Shown: piece by piece, positions 46,710 to 56,606 of the stretch
Numbering within the stretch: position 1 is the stretch's first letter
Layout: the number at the start of each line of letters is the position of its first letter
The notes under the pieces: generated by a model
Told to the model about the DNA's origin: nothing
Seen by the model: the letters and a program-made list of their open reading frames with translations, nothing else
Database searches by the model: none
Made by a program: the position numbers and the translations under genes
DNA from: Nostoc foliaceum FACHB-393
Lineage (GTDB): Bacteria > Cyanobacteriota > Cyanobacteriia > Cyanobacteriales > Nostocaceae
Length of the DNA: 64,000 nt
Assembly (NCBI RefSeq): GCF_014698505.1
Contig: NZ_JACJTD010000014.1
Span: 62,001 to 126,000 of the forward strand
Direction of reading: 5' to 3'

Positions 46710-47798
46710 TTAATTGTACAAAGGCACGGGGCGTAACCTTCCTTCTACCTCAACACTAGGAAAATTTGGATCAAAAGTCAGATTTTCCAACTTTCCATCC
46801 TTGAGAATCACAAAAGTGTCTTCAACCTTTGCCCCTGGTAAACTGGGATTCCAAGCAACAGCAATACCTTCTGTCAAAGTATCAGTAGTAGTTGGATTTG
46901 CGACGATTTCTCGCGCTAAATATCCAGTGGTTCCTCCTTGGTGATGTTCGCGGATGGCATTAGGAAATCCATGCTGCTCATAAGCCTGAGCTAGGGCGTG
47001 ATAAACTGTATCGAGAGTGGTTCCGGGTTGGCACAAATTCAAAACTACTGCTTCTATTTCGCGCACATGGGAATGCAATTCGGCCCGTTCGTTTGAAAGC
47101 TTACCAAAGCAAACAAATCTAGTCAGATTTGCATACAAACCGTAACCTCTAGCGCAAAACACCAGCATCGCTTGCCGTCCAATCTGTTCTCCTGTGGGTG
47201 TCGCATGACGGTATAGCGGTAAACGCCTCTCACCCGCTACCAGTGTCAGCGCTGGATGTAACCCTTTCGCCCATAATGCCTCTGCACCCGCACCCGCTAA
47301 CTGATATTCTGTCCAAGTTGGCTTGGCGGCTTTGAGTACTTCTGTCATGGCAACGCTCGCTTTTTGCCCGATTTGGCGATATCGCTCTAATTCACTTGAC
47401 ACCATTACCCGTTTATGTGATTGCAGAGATACGGGTAACGGCTTTTCTAAATTGGAGATCGGACTATCGCTAAGTAGTTTCCCTCCGGCAGTTGCATCAC
47501 GAACAAAAGACTCACGGGCAGCAGCATCAGCCCAAGGGTTGAAATGCACCTTAAAATTAGCTGGTAGTTCTTCATCAATAAGACGCTGCGCTTCTATTTC
47601 ATCGGTTAATACCCAAGCATCTTCAGTAGTTACTAATACTTCTGCTACGCCAGTTTCAGCGGTAAGCAGCACGGTGTTAGAAGCGCCAGCTGTCGCCCAG
47701 GCAAACCAGTCTGTTCCGCGCAAACGCACGCCTTGCACTCCGGTTTCACGCAAGGTTTGCCTGATTAACTCTAGTTTTTTGGAGACTTCTTCGTTCAT
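46710..47798 (-). CDS. M24 (Xaa-Pro peptidase fold) protein, probably lacking metal ligands
   Basis: This 362-residue protein has the creatinase/aminopeptidase P fold: an N-terminal domain (about 1-130) and a pita-bread domain beginning ELERYRQIGQKASVAMTEVL. Usual ligand positions are changed: the Asp before LTR is Asn (LYANLTRFVCFG) and the GHG-type histidine loop is EHHQGGTTGY. One Glu remains (PGAKVEDTFVIL). It is therefore perhaps not a normal metallopeptidase. It heads the operon with the genes at 46492 and 46116. Confidence 0.8.
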   Translation of the reverse strand: MNEEVSKKLELIRQTLRETGVQGVRLRGTDWFAWATAGASNTVLLTAETGVAEVLVTTEDAWVLTDEIEAQRLIDEELPANFKVHFNPWADAAARESFVRDATAGGKLLSDSPISNLEKPLPVSLQSHKRVMVSSELERYRQIGQKASVAMTEVLKAAKPTWTEYQLAGAGAEALWAKGLHPALTLVAGERRLPLYRHATPTGEQIGRQAMLVFCARGYGLYANLTRFVCFGKLSNERAELHSHVREIEAVVLNLCQPGTTLDTVYHALAQAYEQHGFPNAIREHHQGGTTGYLAREIVANPTTTDTLTEGIAVAWNPSLPGAKVEDTFVILKDGKLENLTFDPNFPSVEVEGRLRPVPLYN

Positions 47799-48082
47799 AC
47801 AAAATTAGTAACCACAGATGAATACAGACAATTATCAGATTCATCTGTGTTTATATGCGTATGTCTATGGTTTGAAAAAAACGTGGGTACGGTATTATAT
47901 TGAGTTTGGCATTCAATATTTGCTTAGAAGAGCGTATTCGGAATTACAAATTCACTTCATATTGAGTAACCCCTCTAGATGAAATGCACATCGAGCCAAG
48001 GTAGTTCTCAAGAATGATGTAGTTATTAGTAAATATTTGAAATTATGAAAGCGCAGGAGCTACAAAGACATGAAAAAAGCCC

Positions 48083-48325
48083 ATGAAATCCCAAGAGACT
48101 CAAAACACAACAACAGAGAATAATCGCCCCGTTGCAGAGGACACGCCTAACTATATAAATCCCGAAGAACCTGGAAAATCTGAGCCTATGACTCAGGTAC
48201 AAAGGGATAATGTAATCACCAATCAAGACTTACCTGATCCACGAGTTCGCTATGGTTTTACCCTGGTTATATTGGCGGCTTTCTTATTTGTTGTCGCCAT
48301 TTATTATGGAATTATTAACCCCTAA
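48083..48325 (+). CDS. Small single-pass membrane protein upstream of psaB
   Basis: This 80-residue protein has a long polar N-terminus (NTTTENNRPVAEDTPNYINP) and one C-terminal transmembrane helix (FTLVILAAFLFVVAIYYGII), so it is tail-anchored. It lies 474 bases ahead of the psaB gene on the same strand. Not recognised; a small membrane partner of a thylakoid complex is one idea based on position only. Confidence 0.65.
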   Translation: MKSQETQNTTTENNRPVAEDTPNYINPEEPGKSEPMTQVQRDNVITNQDLPDPRVRYGFTLVILAAFLFVVAIYYGIINP

Positions 48326-48799
48326 GCAATTCCCCTAATTCAGCCTCACAAGAAGTCAAAACTGTTGGTATCATCCGTTACTAAGTTTCTTGAAAACTTG
48401 AGCTTAATATTTTGTTATGTATTGCCTAGAGAATGAATATTTTTATGCTACACTTTGGCAAAATTTTAAGCTCATTTTCACGAGGAATTTGGCAACCTTT
48501 GCGGCTTTGGGACTGTATGTAAGACTACAAGCTCATTTAATAAAAATATCCTCCAATAGTTAGATGGAATTGATAGTCATTAATTAGTTTATTACTTTTA
48601 TAGAAATGAATTGCATCATACCGCCTAATGATGTAAGTCCAAAAATTAAGCCTGTTTTACCCTCAATACTCACCAGCTTTTGCTATTTAGATTGACCTCC
48701 AATTTAAGGCTGAAAGGGTGCTGATTCAATTGTAAAAAGTTGCTAGCTCACTAAAACTAGTAACTTGGATTAGCGTTTAAGGAGATGTAATTAAATTGC
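48326..48799. other. Leader region of psaB
   Basis: This 474-base AT-rich spacer ends in AAGGAGAT before the psaB start and probably holds its promoter. No repeat or coding frame stands out. Confidence 0.4.
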
Positions 48800-51028
48800 A
48801 TGGCCACAAAATATCCTAAATTTAACCAGGATCTCGCGCAAGATCCTACTACACGTCGGATCTGGTACGCGATCGCTACGGGAAATGATTTTGAAAGCCA
48901 TGATGGCATGACCGAGGAAAATCTTTACCAAAAGATTTTCGCTACTCACTTCGGTCACGTGGCAATCATTTTCCTGTGGGCATCTAGTCTATTGTTCCAC
49001 GTAGCCTGGCAAGGTAACTTTGAACAGTGGATAAAAGATCCGCTGCATATCCGCCCAATCGCCCACGCGATTTGGGACCCTCATTTTGGTAAACCAGCAA
49101 TAGAAGCCTTTACCCAAGGGGGCGCTCCCTATCCTGTTAACATTGCTTACTCTGGTGTCTACCACTGGTGGTACACCATCGGGATGCGGACGAACAATGA
49201 TCTCTACCAGGGTTCAGTGTTCTTGTTGCTGTTAGCAGCATTGTTCTTGTTTGCTGGTTGGCTGCACTTGCAACCTAAGTATCGTCCCAGCTTGGCTTGG
49301 TTCAAGAGTGCTGAACCTCGTCTGAATCACCACTTGGCAGGATTGTTTGGTGTTAGCTCTCTGGCTTGGGCCGGACACCTTGTTCACGTTGCCATTCCCG
49401 AATCTCGCGGTGTTCATGTTGGTTGGAACAATTTTCTGACTACCTTACCACACCCAGCAGGTTTAGCACCCTTCTGGAGGGGTGATTGGGGTGTCTATGC
49501 CCAGAATCCTGATACGTCAGGGCATCTGTTTGGCACATCTCAAGGCGCAGGAACGGCAATTCTGACTTTTTTGGGTGGTTTTCATCCCCAAACTGAATCG
49601 CTATGGCTGACCGATATGGCTCATCACCATTTAGCGATCGCAGTTATCTTTATTGTCGCCGGTCACATGTACCGGACTAACTTCGGTATTGGTCACAGCA
49701 TCAAAGAAATGCTCAACGCCAGAAATTTCTTTGGTATCAAAACTGAAGGTCAATTCAACTTACCGCACCAAGGGCTGTACGACACCTACAACAACTCTCT
49801 GCACTTCCAGTTGTCCATACATTTGGCAGCGTTAGGTACTGCATTATCATTGGTAGCGCAGCACATGTATTCGATGCCTCCTTACGCCTTCATCGGTAAG
49901 GACTACACAACACAGGCGGCGCTGTACACTCATCACCAGTACATTGCTGGCTTCCTGATGATTGGTGCGTTCGCCCATGCCGGCATCTTCTGGGTTCGGG
50001 ATTACGACCCAGAACAGAACAAAGGTAACGTCCTGGAGCGTGTACTACAGCACAAAGAAGCGATTATCTCACACTTGAGTTGGGTGTCGCTATTCTTGGG
50101 TTTCCACACCCTCGGATTGTACGTTCACAACGACGTTGTAGTTGCCTTTGGCACTCCTGAAAAGCAAATTCTGATTGAGCCAGTATTTGCTCAATTCATC
50201 CAATCTGCTCACGGGAAACTGTTGTATGGGATGAATACTTTATTATCTAACCCAGATAGTATCGCCTACACAGCTTGGCCCAACTACGGTAACGTCTGGC
50301 TACCAGGCTGGACAGAAGCGATCAACTCCGGCACTAACTCACTGTTCTTGACGATTGGCCCTGGTGATTTCCTAGTTCACCATGCGATCGCTTTAGGTTT
50401 GCACACCACCACATTAATTTGTGTCAAGGGCGCATTGGATGCTCGTGGTACCAAATTGATGCCTGATAAAAAGGACTTCGGCTTTACCTTCCCCTGCGAT
50501 GGCCCTGGCCGGGGCGGTACTTGCCAAACTTCCTCCTGGGAACAGTCTTTCTATCTTGCTATCTTCTGGATGCTGAATCTCCTTGGTTGGGTAACTTTCT
50601 ATTGGCACTGGAAGCATCTAGGTGTTTGGCAAGGTAACGTCGCTCAGTTCAATGAGAACTCTACATACCTCATGGGTTGGTTCCGTGATTACCTCTGGGC
50701 TAACTCCGCTCAGTTAATTAACGGTTACAACCCCTACGGCACAAATAATTTGTCTGTCTGGGCTTGGATGTTTCTCTTTGGACACTTGGTTTGGGCAACC
50801 GGTTTCATGTTCTTGATTAGCTGGCGTGGGTACTGGCAAGAGTTAATTGAAACTCTTGTCTGGGCACATGAACGCACTCCGTTGGCTAACTTAGTTCACT
50901 GGAAAGATAAGCCTGTTGCTCTGTCCATTGTCCAGGGTTGGTTAGTTGGTCTAGCTCACTTTACTGTTGGCTACATCCTTACCTATGCAGCATTCCTTAT
51001 AGCTTCAACCGCCGGGAAATTCGGTTGA
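48800..51028 (+). CDS. psaB: Photosystem I core protein PsaB (copy without psaA)
   Basis: This 742-residue PsaB has eleven expected transmembrane helices and many His ligands for chlorophyll. The Fx cluster loop [12 protein letters not shown] is intact, so the protein could bind the shared [4Fe-4S] centre together with a PsaA. Normally psaA lies directly upstream of psaB; here there is only an 80-residue membrane protein gene. It is therefore probably a second psaB copy, as known in some Nostoc-type strains, perhaps used under special light or in heterocysts. AAGGAGAT stands before the start. Confidence 0.95.
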   Translation: MATKYPKFNQDLAQDPTTRRIWYAIATGNDFESHDGMTEENLYQKIFATHFGHVAIIFLWASSLLFHVAWQGNFEQWIKDPLHIRPIAHAIWDPHFGKPAIEAFTQGGAPYPVNIAYSGVYHWWYTIGMRTNNDLYQGSVFLLLLAALFLFAGWLHLQPKYRPSLAWFKSAEPRLNHHLAGLFGVSSLAWAGHLVHVAIPESRGVHVGWNNFLTTLPHPAGLAPFWRGDWGVYAQNPDTSGHLFGTSQGAGTAILTFLGGFHPQTESLWLTDMAHHHLAIAVIFIVAGHMYRTNFGIGHSIKEMLNARNFFGIKTEGQFNLPHQGLYDTYNNSLHFQLSIHLAALGTALSLVAQHMYSMPPYAFIGKDYTTQAALYTHHQYIAGFLMIGAFAHAGIFWVRDYDPEQNKGNVLERVLQHKEAIISHLSWVSLFLGFHTLGLYVHNDVVVAFGTPEKQILIEPVFAQFIQSAHGKLLYGMNTLLSNPDSIAYTAWPNYGNVWLPGWTEAINSGTNSLFLTIGPGDFLVHHAIALGLHTTTLICVKGALDARGTKLMPDKKDFGFTFPCDGPGRGGTCQTSSWEQSFYLAIFWMLNLLGWVTFYWHWKHLGVWQGNVAQFNENSTYLMGWFRDYLWANSAQLINGYNPYGTNNLSVWAWMFLFGHLVWATGFMFLISWRGYWQELIETLVWAHERTPLANLVHWKDKPVALSIVQGWLVGLAHFTVGYILTYAAFLIASTAGKFG

Positions 51029-51062
51029 GGTTTTTGTATAGATATCCTCTGACTTAGCCATC

Positions 51063-51098
51063 TCCCCCTCTATACCATTAGGTAAGAGGGGGATTTTT
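51063..51098 (+). terminator. Intrinsic terminator of psaB
   Basis: TCCCCCTC (51063-51070) and GAGGGGGA (51086-51093) pair in full, followed by TTTTTG, 35 bases after the psaB stop. Confidence 0.85.
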
Positions 51099-51309
51099 GT
51101 ATATCGAAAGCACTTTGTTAGTAGGCTGCTACACTTATTTTATTTTTGAAAAAAATATATATAGTAGCCTGGCAAGCCTAAAATGTTGGAATAGAAAATG
51201 TTTATAGTTGCTCTTTAGGACTGAATCAACTATAAATTTAATGCACAACTTTAGCCTTGCCACACCACTATGCATATTTCAAAAATCAAATATGAGTCCT
51301 ATAATTATT

Positions 51310-51522
51310 TCAGGTATTAGTATTTGATTTTTCACCTGGGCGTTCAGTGGCAGGAGGATACTTAACACTTTCTTCGACTCTATGGATCTCTGTGTTGGTT
51401 TGTTCTTCGGACAAGAGATCGTCGGGGTTTAATGTTTTATCAGCAGCATCATCAATTACTCCATTAGCATTGACATTGGGTTTATCAGAAGTGCCTTTAT
51501 GGCTAGCATGTCCACTAGGCAT
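51310..51522 (-). CDS. Small hydrophilic, probably disordered protein
   Basis: This 70-residue protein is rich in Asn, Asp, Glu, Thr and Pro and has no hydrophobic core (NANGVIDDAADKTLNPDDLL, EESVKYPPATERPGEK). The second ATG (51522) is at the right distance from GAGAGG; the first (51528) is too close. No function can be given. It stands alone on the minus strand between psaB and the chloride channel gene. Confidence 0.6.
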   Translation of the reverse strand: MPSGHASHKGTSDKPNVNANGVIDDAADKTLNPDDLLSEEQTNTEIHRVEESVKYPPATERPGEKSNTNT

Positions 51523-51528
51523 AACCAT

Positions 51529-51959
51529 TACCTCTCATTTTCATAACTAAACACTCCCAGCCTAAACTCTTTTGTTTGTAGAAATACACTATCAGAAGGC
51601 TTATAGCAGAACTATCAGAATCCAGTCTGGAGTTATATAGATTTCTCTTAAGGACGCAGGATTGCTGTGACCCTACCAACGTTTTTGTATCACTATTATT
51701 AAAGTGAAACAGTATTACAAAAAAGTTAAAAACCGCCCTTGATTAGAAAGAACGGTTAAAACAGTTTGCTGTTCAAGCAGTGGACAAACAGGAATAAATA
51801 GGTAAGTTTGTCACACCGAAATCGGTTCTTCAATATTTACAGCGCTTGCATAATGCCCTCTCTTTTTGTTAGCAGAATAAAATTCAGCTTTATTTTAAAA
51901 GGTTTTTGCTTTGGGACTGGCTGGGTTAGCTGTACGATCAGGGGCACACAGCACCATAG
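51529..51959. other. Intergenic region with a repeated 60-base element
   Basis: This 431-base region holds, at 51661-51725, a sequence that returns at 61971-62030 (ATTGCTGT, CCCTA, CAACGT, TTTGTATCA, AAGTGAAA in the same order). No gene is seen. The rest may hold the promoter of the leftward gene at 51522. Confidence 0.5.
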
Positions 51960-53267
51960 TTAACTACCCTTTAATTCAGTAGCTTCTCTCTGTAACTTCA
52001 ATTGAGATGCAATCAGGGGAACTTTGGGCGCGAGAAAAAATCCAATTAAACTAGCAAAAAGGATTGGTGTAAAAGGACTTAAGTTAGCCAGTTTTGACAG
52101 TAATAAAGTTGTACTGATAGGTGTGCGCGTTACGGCTGCATTGACAGCCGCCATTGTACAAATCATGGCAAGGGCAGGATTAAGCCCCGGAATTAAGACT
52201 GCTACTGCTTTACCAATACAAGCACCAGTGAAAAACAGGGGGATGATGAATCCACCCCGCCACCCACCAGTTACCGTAAGGCTAATGGCAGCCATTTTAC
52301 CAAGAGCAAGAGTTAAGAGAAAAACAGCACCAAAGCTAGTAGTGAGGACTGACTCTAATTCTTCATGTCCAAAATAATGGGTTAGGGGTAATAAAACTGC
52401 TAAAGTGCCAAGCCCAAATCCTGCTAATGTTGTACGTACATAAATGGGCCCGGGAATTCGAGCAAACAAGTAATCGCAGCCCCGAAAAATGCCCATAAAA
52501 ATCCATCCCGCCACCGCCCCAATGATTCCGAATATGATAGCGATCGCAAAATCATCAATCTTGTCTAGGTGGTACTGGGGAAAATGCCAAGTGGGTGCAA
52601 TTCCCAAATGTGTAATTGCTGCAAATACCAGATAACTAGCGCAACTTGAAACAATGGCTGGCATCAAGGCTTGGTAGTATTCCACAATATGCTCATGGTG
52701 TAAAATCTCCAGAGCGAACATTGCACCGCCAAGAGGTGCGCCAAACAAGGCAGTGAAGCCAGCCGCCATCGCCGCTAAACTGATAGTTCTGAGGTCTTCA
52801 CCTTGGAGTTTTAGGCAATCGGCAACCCAAGTACCAAAAGAACCTGTTACTTGTACTAGTGGTGCTTCTGGGCCAGCACTACCGCCTGCCGATATGCTGA
52901 TTAGAGAAGCAAGAATCATTGAGGGATTTTTGCGAGCATCTAAGCGTCCGCCGCGAAAATGGATATTATCAACAATCACGGCAATTTCACCGGGATTCCC
53001 CAGGAAATGAATCACCAGCCCGATAACTAAACCCGCTAGTGGCATCGCTATTAGGAGGCTAAAACCTTCAAATCGTTGCAGATGGTGAGTTAAAAGTTCT
53101 AAAACATTCCAGTACAACGCAGCAAATAGACCACCAGCAGTGCCCACAGCTACCCAGAGGATTACCCACTGCGAAATCATCAAGGGATTACGTTTTACCT
53201 GTCCAAAAAGTTGAGCAAATGTCCAGCGTTGAGTTTGATTGGTAGCGGTAGGCTTTTTTGGTAACAC
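51960..53267 (-). CDS. ClC-family chloride channel or Cl-/H+ antiporter
   Basis: This 435-residue membrane protein has the ClC pattern: GSAGPEAPLVQVTGSFG (selectivity region), FGAPLGGAMFALEILHH, and GGWRGGFIIPLFFTGACIGK. It has some ten to twelve hydrophobic segments and no C-terminal CBS domains. The GxEGP form of the gate is replaced by SAGPEAP, so the gating glutamate is shifted and transport may be channel-like. It stands alone. Confidence 0.92.
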   Translation of the reverse strand: MLPKKPTATNQTQRWTFAQLFGQVKRNPLMISQWVILWVAVGTAGGLFAALYWNVLELLTHHLQRFEGFSLLIAMPLAGLVIGLVIHFLGNPGEIAVIVDNIHFRGGRLDARKNPSMILASLISISAGGSAGPEAPLVQVTGSFGTWVADCLKLQGEDLRTISLAAMAAGFTALFGAPLGGAMFALEILHHEHIVEYYQALMPAIVSSCASYLVFAAITHLGIAPTWHFPQYHLDKIDDFAIAIIFGIIGAVAGWIFMGIFRGCDYLFARIPGPIYVRTTLAGFGLGTLAVLLPLTHYFGHEELESVLTTSFGAVFLLTLALGKMAAISLTVTGGWRGGFIIPLFFTGACIGKAVAVLIPGLNPALAMICTMAAVNAAVTRTPISTTLLLSKLANLSPFTPILFASLIGFFLAPKVPLIASQLKLQREATELKGS

Positions 53268-53645
53268 TATTTATTTCCTATTTGTGAAACGAAGAATATG
53301 GAATATTATGTTTTTTATCGTAAAGGCTATTGAGTTCACTGAATCATCTTTCTTCTATAAAGCAATCCAGTTCAGTTAAGCAATTTTTATTTTTTCCTTC
53401 TCTCTGCGTTCTCTGCGCCTCTGCGGTAGCCTATGGCTTGCCGCTTTGCGCCACACGGTGGAACTTACACGTTTACAGTTTCATGGTTAATACTTCATGG
53501 GATTATAAATAATTTTAGAAAAGCTTACTTTTGAGGTAATTATCTAACTAAGTTGCTTATTTCTATTGGGAGATTAAATCACAATTAAAAAAGACCAAAA
53601 TAACAATATACATAGCTGAAAACTAAATTGTAAATTGTTAGTTTT
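53268..53645. other. Intergenic region upstream of the hflX stub
   Basis: This 378-base region contains a pyrimidine-rich repeat (TTCTCTGCGTTCTCTGCGCC, 53400-53419) of a kind scattered in cyanobacterial genomes, followed by AT-rich DNA. No gene is seen. Confidence 0.5.
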
Positions 53646-53783
53646 ATGCAAAAGATTTATGGCAATGTTCAGGGTATCAAAGCTAGTCAGGTCAAACAAC
53701 TGCAACAGCTTTATGAGCAAAATCAGCCAGCAGATAGATTAATTACGCCAGAATTTGCCCAAGCCTTAGCTCCAACTAATTGA
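53646..53783 (+). pseudogene. hflX: Truncated 5' end of hflX
   Basis: This 45-residue frame, MQKIYGNVQGIKASQVKQLQ onward to LITPEFAQALAP, matches the N-terminus of the cyanobacterial ribosome-rescue GTPase HflX, then stops with TGA. The rest of the gene (GTPase domain) is absent, and a repeat-rich stretch (GCGATGCCTACGGCGCTGCA, about 53798-53817) follows. It looks like the left-over of an old rearrangement. Confidence 0.7.
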
Positions 53784-53867
53784 CGAACCAGTGAAGGCGA
53801 TGCCTACGGCGCTGCACGAAGCGCAGAACGCAGTCCGACAAAATTCATAGTAACTAGAAGGAATTAT

Positions 53868-54740
53868 ATGATACCGACTATCATTGTTCACGGTGGAGCA
53901 AAAACCATCACAGACGATAAAGTTGCAGCCAACAATGCAGGCTGTACAGCAGCAGTAGAAGCTGGTTGGGCTGTGCTAATCAGCGGAGGTACAGCCGCAG
54001 AAGCTGTGGAAGCAGCTACCCGTGTTTTGGAAGCTGACCCGACATTTAACGCTGGTCTTGGTGCAACTCTCAACAGCGACGGAGAAGTGGAGTTAGACGC
54101 GGCGATTATGGAAGGCTCATTAAGTTGGGGAGCGATCGCAGCAGTTCAGGGCATCCGTCATCCAATCTCAGTTGCACGAAAAATTATGGATGAAAAACCC
54201 AGGCTGCTAGTAGCACGGGGTGCAGAACGCTTCGCCATAGATTGTGGTGCCGAAATGTGTAAAAAAGAAGACTTAATAGCTGAGGAGCAATGGCAGCAGT
54301 GGAAGGAAGATCAAAAAGTGATTGATCGCCCCAACACCATAGGTTGTGTGGCTTTGGATGCTAGCGGTATTATCGCTGCTGGTACTTCAACTGGCGGTAC
54401 TACGAAGCAGCAATCTAGCCGCGTCGGTGACAGTGCCCTTGTTGGCTGTGGCTTGTACGCTGATAATAAATTCGGCGGTTGCTCAACAACAGGTGATGGC
54501 GAGTCGATTATTCCCGTGGTTTTGGCTAAAACTGCGATCGATTTTTTGACTGGAGACAGACACCCGGACGAAGCTGCACAGATGGCAATTGACGCTTTGG
54601 CTTCTAAGGTTAAAGGTGAAGCTGGGTGCATCCTTATAGATCGTCAAGGACGGGTTGGCTGGGCATATAACTCATCACACATGGCTTGTGCTTATATGAC
54701 CGCAGGACAAGACAAAGTGGCTGCCTTTACCAAGAAATGA
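53868..54740 (+). CDS. Isoaspartyl peptidase / plant-type L-asparaginase
   Basis: This 290-residue Ntn hydrolase is made as a precursor that cuts itself before a Thr: RPNTIGCVALD (nucleophile Thr at about 157). HGGAKTI at the start, GTSTGGTTKQQSSRVGDSAL and STTGDGE form the active site. The family splits beta-aspartyl peptides and asparagine; in cyanobacteria the beta-Asp-Arg dipeptide from cyanophycin is a natural substrate. The usual first residue block is DTVG; here it is NTIG. The ATP-grasp gene follows on the same strand after a repeat element. Confidence 0.92.
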   Translation: MIPTIIVHGGAKTITDDKVAANNAGCTAAVEAGWAVLISGGTAAEAVEAATRVLEADPTFNAGLGATLNSDGEVELDAAIMEGSLSWGAIAAVQGIRHPISVARKIMDEKPRLLVARGAERFAIDCGAEMCKKEDLIAEEQWQQWKEDQKVIDRPNTIGCVALDASGIIAAGTSTGGTTKQQSSRVGDSALVGCGLYADNKFGGCSTTGDGESIIPVVLAKTAIDFLTGDRHPDEAAQMAIDALASKVKGEAGCILIDRQGRVGWAYNSSHMACAYMTAGQDKVAAFTKK

Positions 54741-54763
54741 ACTCATATCAATTCGTAATTATA

Positions 54764-54866
54764 GCCGTTCTCATTTACGTGAGTACACCCGTAGGGGCAC
54801 GGCACGGCACTGCCGTGCCCCTACACCTGGTGATGTAATCTTGTACCGCATCTGAATGGGAACCGC
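54764..54866. mobile_element. MITE-like element B, copy 2
   Basis: This 103-base element has inverted ends GCCGTTCTC/GGGAACCGC and a perfect inner 14-bp hairpin, GTAGGGGCACGGCA with TGCCGTGCCCCTAC (54791-54824). It is related in reverse orientation to the element at 23838-23967; a fragment lies at 56411-56454. Confidence 0.7.
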
Positions 54867-54967
54867 CATAATGAAGCCAAATTACATCTGAGTTTTCAAG
54901 TTTGAACATACAGCTTTTTTTCAAGTTGGTGTTACTTGCAAATCCAGGAGACTTGTTTTATATAAAT

Positions 54968-54993
54968 AACCGCATCCATTTGTGGATGCGGTT
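54968..54993 (+). promoter_or_regulatory. Hairpin touching the ribosome binding site of the ATP-grasp gene
   Basis: AACCGCATCCA and TGGATGCGGTT form a perfect 11-bp stem with loop TTTG. It ends 4 bases before the GGAGGAG box (54998-55004) of the gene at 55008. It could act in translation control or transcript protection; lack of a T-run argues against a simple terminator. Confidence 0.6.
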
Positions 54994-55007
54994 TCTCGGA
55001 GGAGTAG

Positions 55008-56300
55008 ATGTCAAAATACGACTTTCATTATTTTCAAGGGAGTACTCTTTCTGATCTGTTTGCTCAAGATATCAGAGATACATCTTATGGGTTTATTTTA
55101 AATTACCCTGCAACTGCCAATTGGGCTGCTTATCCCAATCGGAAAAAGTATTTTATTCAAGATGGCAGTAGTGAAGCCACCAAAACCTCCTTTGATAAGA
55201 TTTGTCAGAAGGAACCTTGGAAAAATCTGGCTGTATTAGGCGATCGCATTTCAGGAATTGTGATTATTCCACCGCCAAAGTCGTTGGTTGACTACTGGCA
55301 AGAGCATTTCGGATTCAACCACTCCAATATGGAAATGATGGATTGCTCCACTTATTTGGATGACCTCAGCCACAGCGATGGCTGCCCTAACGCCTTTAGC
55401 GATCGCTTTGACAAACTCATCACTCTATTTCCTTTTGATCATCTAAAACCTGAAAAACACGCTGTTGCTCCCGACACTCATTACCGTTTACTCAGCAAAG
55501 TAACGCTAGACCAACTAGGGGTGCAATGTCCGAAATACAAGAGCTACAATCTGCACCAAACCAATCTCGAAGACATTCAGTTACCAGAATTCCCCTATTT
55601 AATTAAAACCTCGCACGGACTCTCAGGAGAAGGTACTTATATCATCAAAAGTTTCAGCGATTTGAACTACTGTTTTGAAGAAATCAAGAAATATCTTGAT
55701 ATTAAGTTGCTCGATACGATTATTGTCTCGGAGTTCGTCAAGAATGAAGTACAGAATTACTGCGTGCAGTTCTATATAAACAAGGCGGGAGAGATAACCC
55801 TCATCGGTACTACTGGCCAACTCGTAACTCCAGAAGGCAACTATTTAGGCGGACTAATTGACTACCACAAAACTGACATGAGCAAGTTCTTTGAGATGAT
55901 TGCCAACCTTGGTCAGTATGCTCACAAACAAGGTTATTTCGGTGTGATTGGCTTTGATGTACTGGAAGACCAAGACGGACAATTTTATGCGATAGATGCT
56001 AATTTCCGAGTCAATGGATCGACTCCGTTGTGCTTGCAGCGTAATACCCTATTAGGACTAGGAAAAGGAGTAGCTAAATATTCCAGCGACTACCGCATGG
56101 AAGGAACGCTAGATTCAATTTTAGTGACCTTAAAACCAGAACTAGATCGCAAGGACTTGATCATCCTGTCAGCTTTAGAGAAAGCCAAATACGGAAAAAT
56201 CTACACTGAAATTTATGCGATCGTTACTGGAGAAACTATCCAGGAAATGCAGCATATTGAGGAGAAATTACAGAATAAGGGATTACAATGGCTCCCTTAA
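55008..56300 (+). CDS. ATP-grasp ligase
   Basis: This 430-residue protein has an ATP-grasp fold in its second half: FPYLIKTSHGLSGEGTYII (phosphate-binding loop), IIVSEFVKNEVQNYCVQFYI (adenine hinge and strand), and YFGVIGFDVLEDQDGQFYAI then DANFRVNGSTP (metal ligands). Such enzymes join a carboxylate to an amine or thiol by an acyl phosphate. The partner substrates are unknown. It follows the isoaspartyl peptidase by 267 bases, the gap holding a MITE-like element, so the two may form a peptide-metabolism pair. The ribosome binding site is strong and next to a hairpin. Confidence 0.85.
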   Translation: MSKYDFHYFQGSTLSDLFAQDIRDTSYGFILNYPATANWAAYPNRKKYFIQDGSSEATKTSFDKICQKEPWKNLAVLGDRISGIVIIPPPKSLVDYWQEHFGFNHSNMEMMDCSTYLDDLSHSDGCPNAFSDRFDKLITLFPFDHLKPEKHAVAPDTHYRLLSKVTLDQLGVQCPKYKSYNLHQTNLEDIQLPEFPYLIKTSHGLSGEGTYIIKSFSDLNYCFEEIKKYLDIKLLDTIIVSEFVKNEVQNYCVQFYINKAGEITLIGTTGQLVTPEGNYLGGLIDYHKTDMSKFFEMIANLGQYAHKQGYFGVIGFDVLEDQDGQFYAIDANFRVNGSTPLCLQRNTLLGLGKGVAKYSSDYRMEGTLDSILVTLKPELDRKDLIILSALEKAKYGKIYTEIYAIVTGETIQEMQHIEEKLQNKGLQWLP

Positions 56301-56606
56301 ACAGCACTACTGTTGATCTTTGGCGTTAAGAAGTCTTATTTATCGTAAAAACTGCTGTTCTTTGCTGAAGTTATAAAGTGATTAACTTAGTTTTATAAAA
56401 AGGAAAAAATACGTGAGGTACACCTGTAGGGGCGCAAGACCTTGCGTCCCTAAGATGGGATATTTTTTTAACTGGAAGTCACTAAGGAATTTATAGGAAA
56501 TCCAGATCGCAAGCAATCTCTCAAATCTCTGCCTAAACTGGTTTTGACGTTAAGTTGATAACAATGACAGATGTTGCGTCCCTATGATGGTTTGTATTCT
56601 ACTTAG
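56301..56606. other. Convergent intergenic region with element B fragment
   Basis: At 56411-56454, ACGTGAGGTACACCTGTAGG begins a sequence that matches one end and hairpin of element B (GGGGCGCAAG/CTTGCGTCCC stem). The rest between the ATP-grasp gene and the leftward GT4 gene shows no gene. Confidence 0.5.

Noticed and set aside
47323-47808. Rightward 161-codon frame opposite the M24 gene
   Set aside because: Serine-rich antisense reading of a well-supported gene; no start signal.
54311-54631. Leftward 106-codon frame inside the isoaspartyl peptidase gene
   Set aside because: It is antisense to a well-supported gene and has no recognisable domain.
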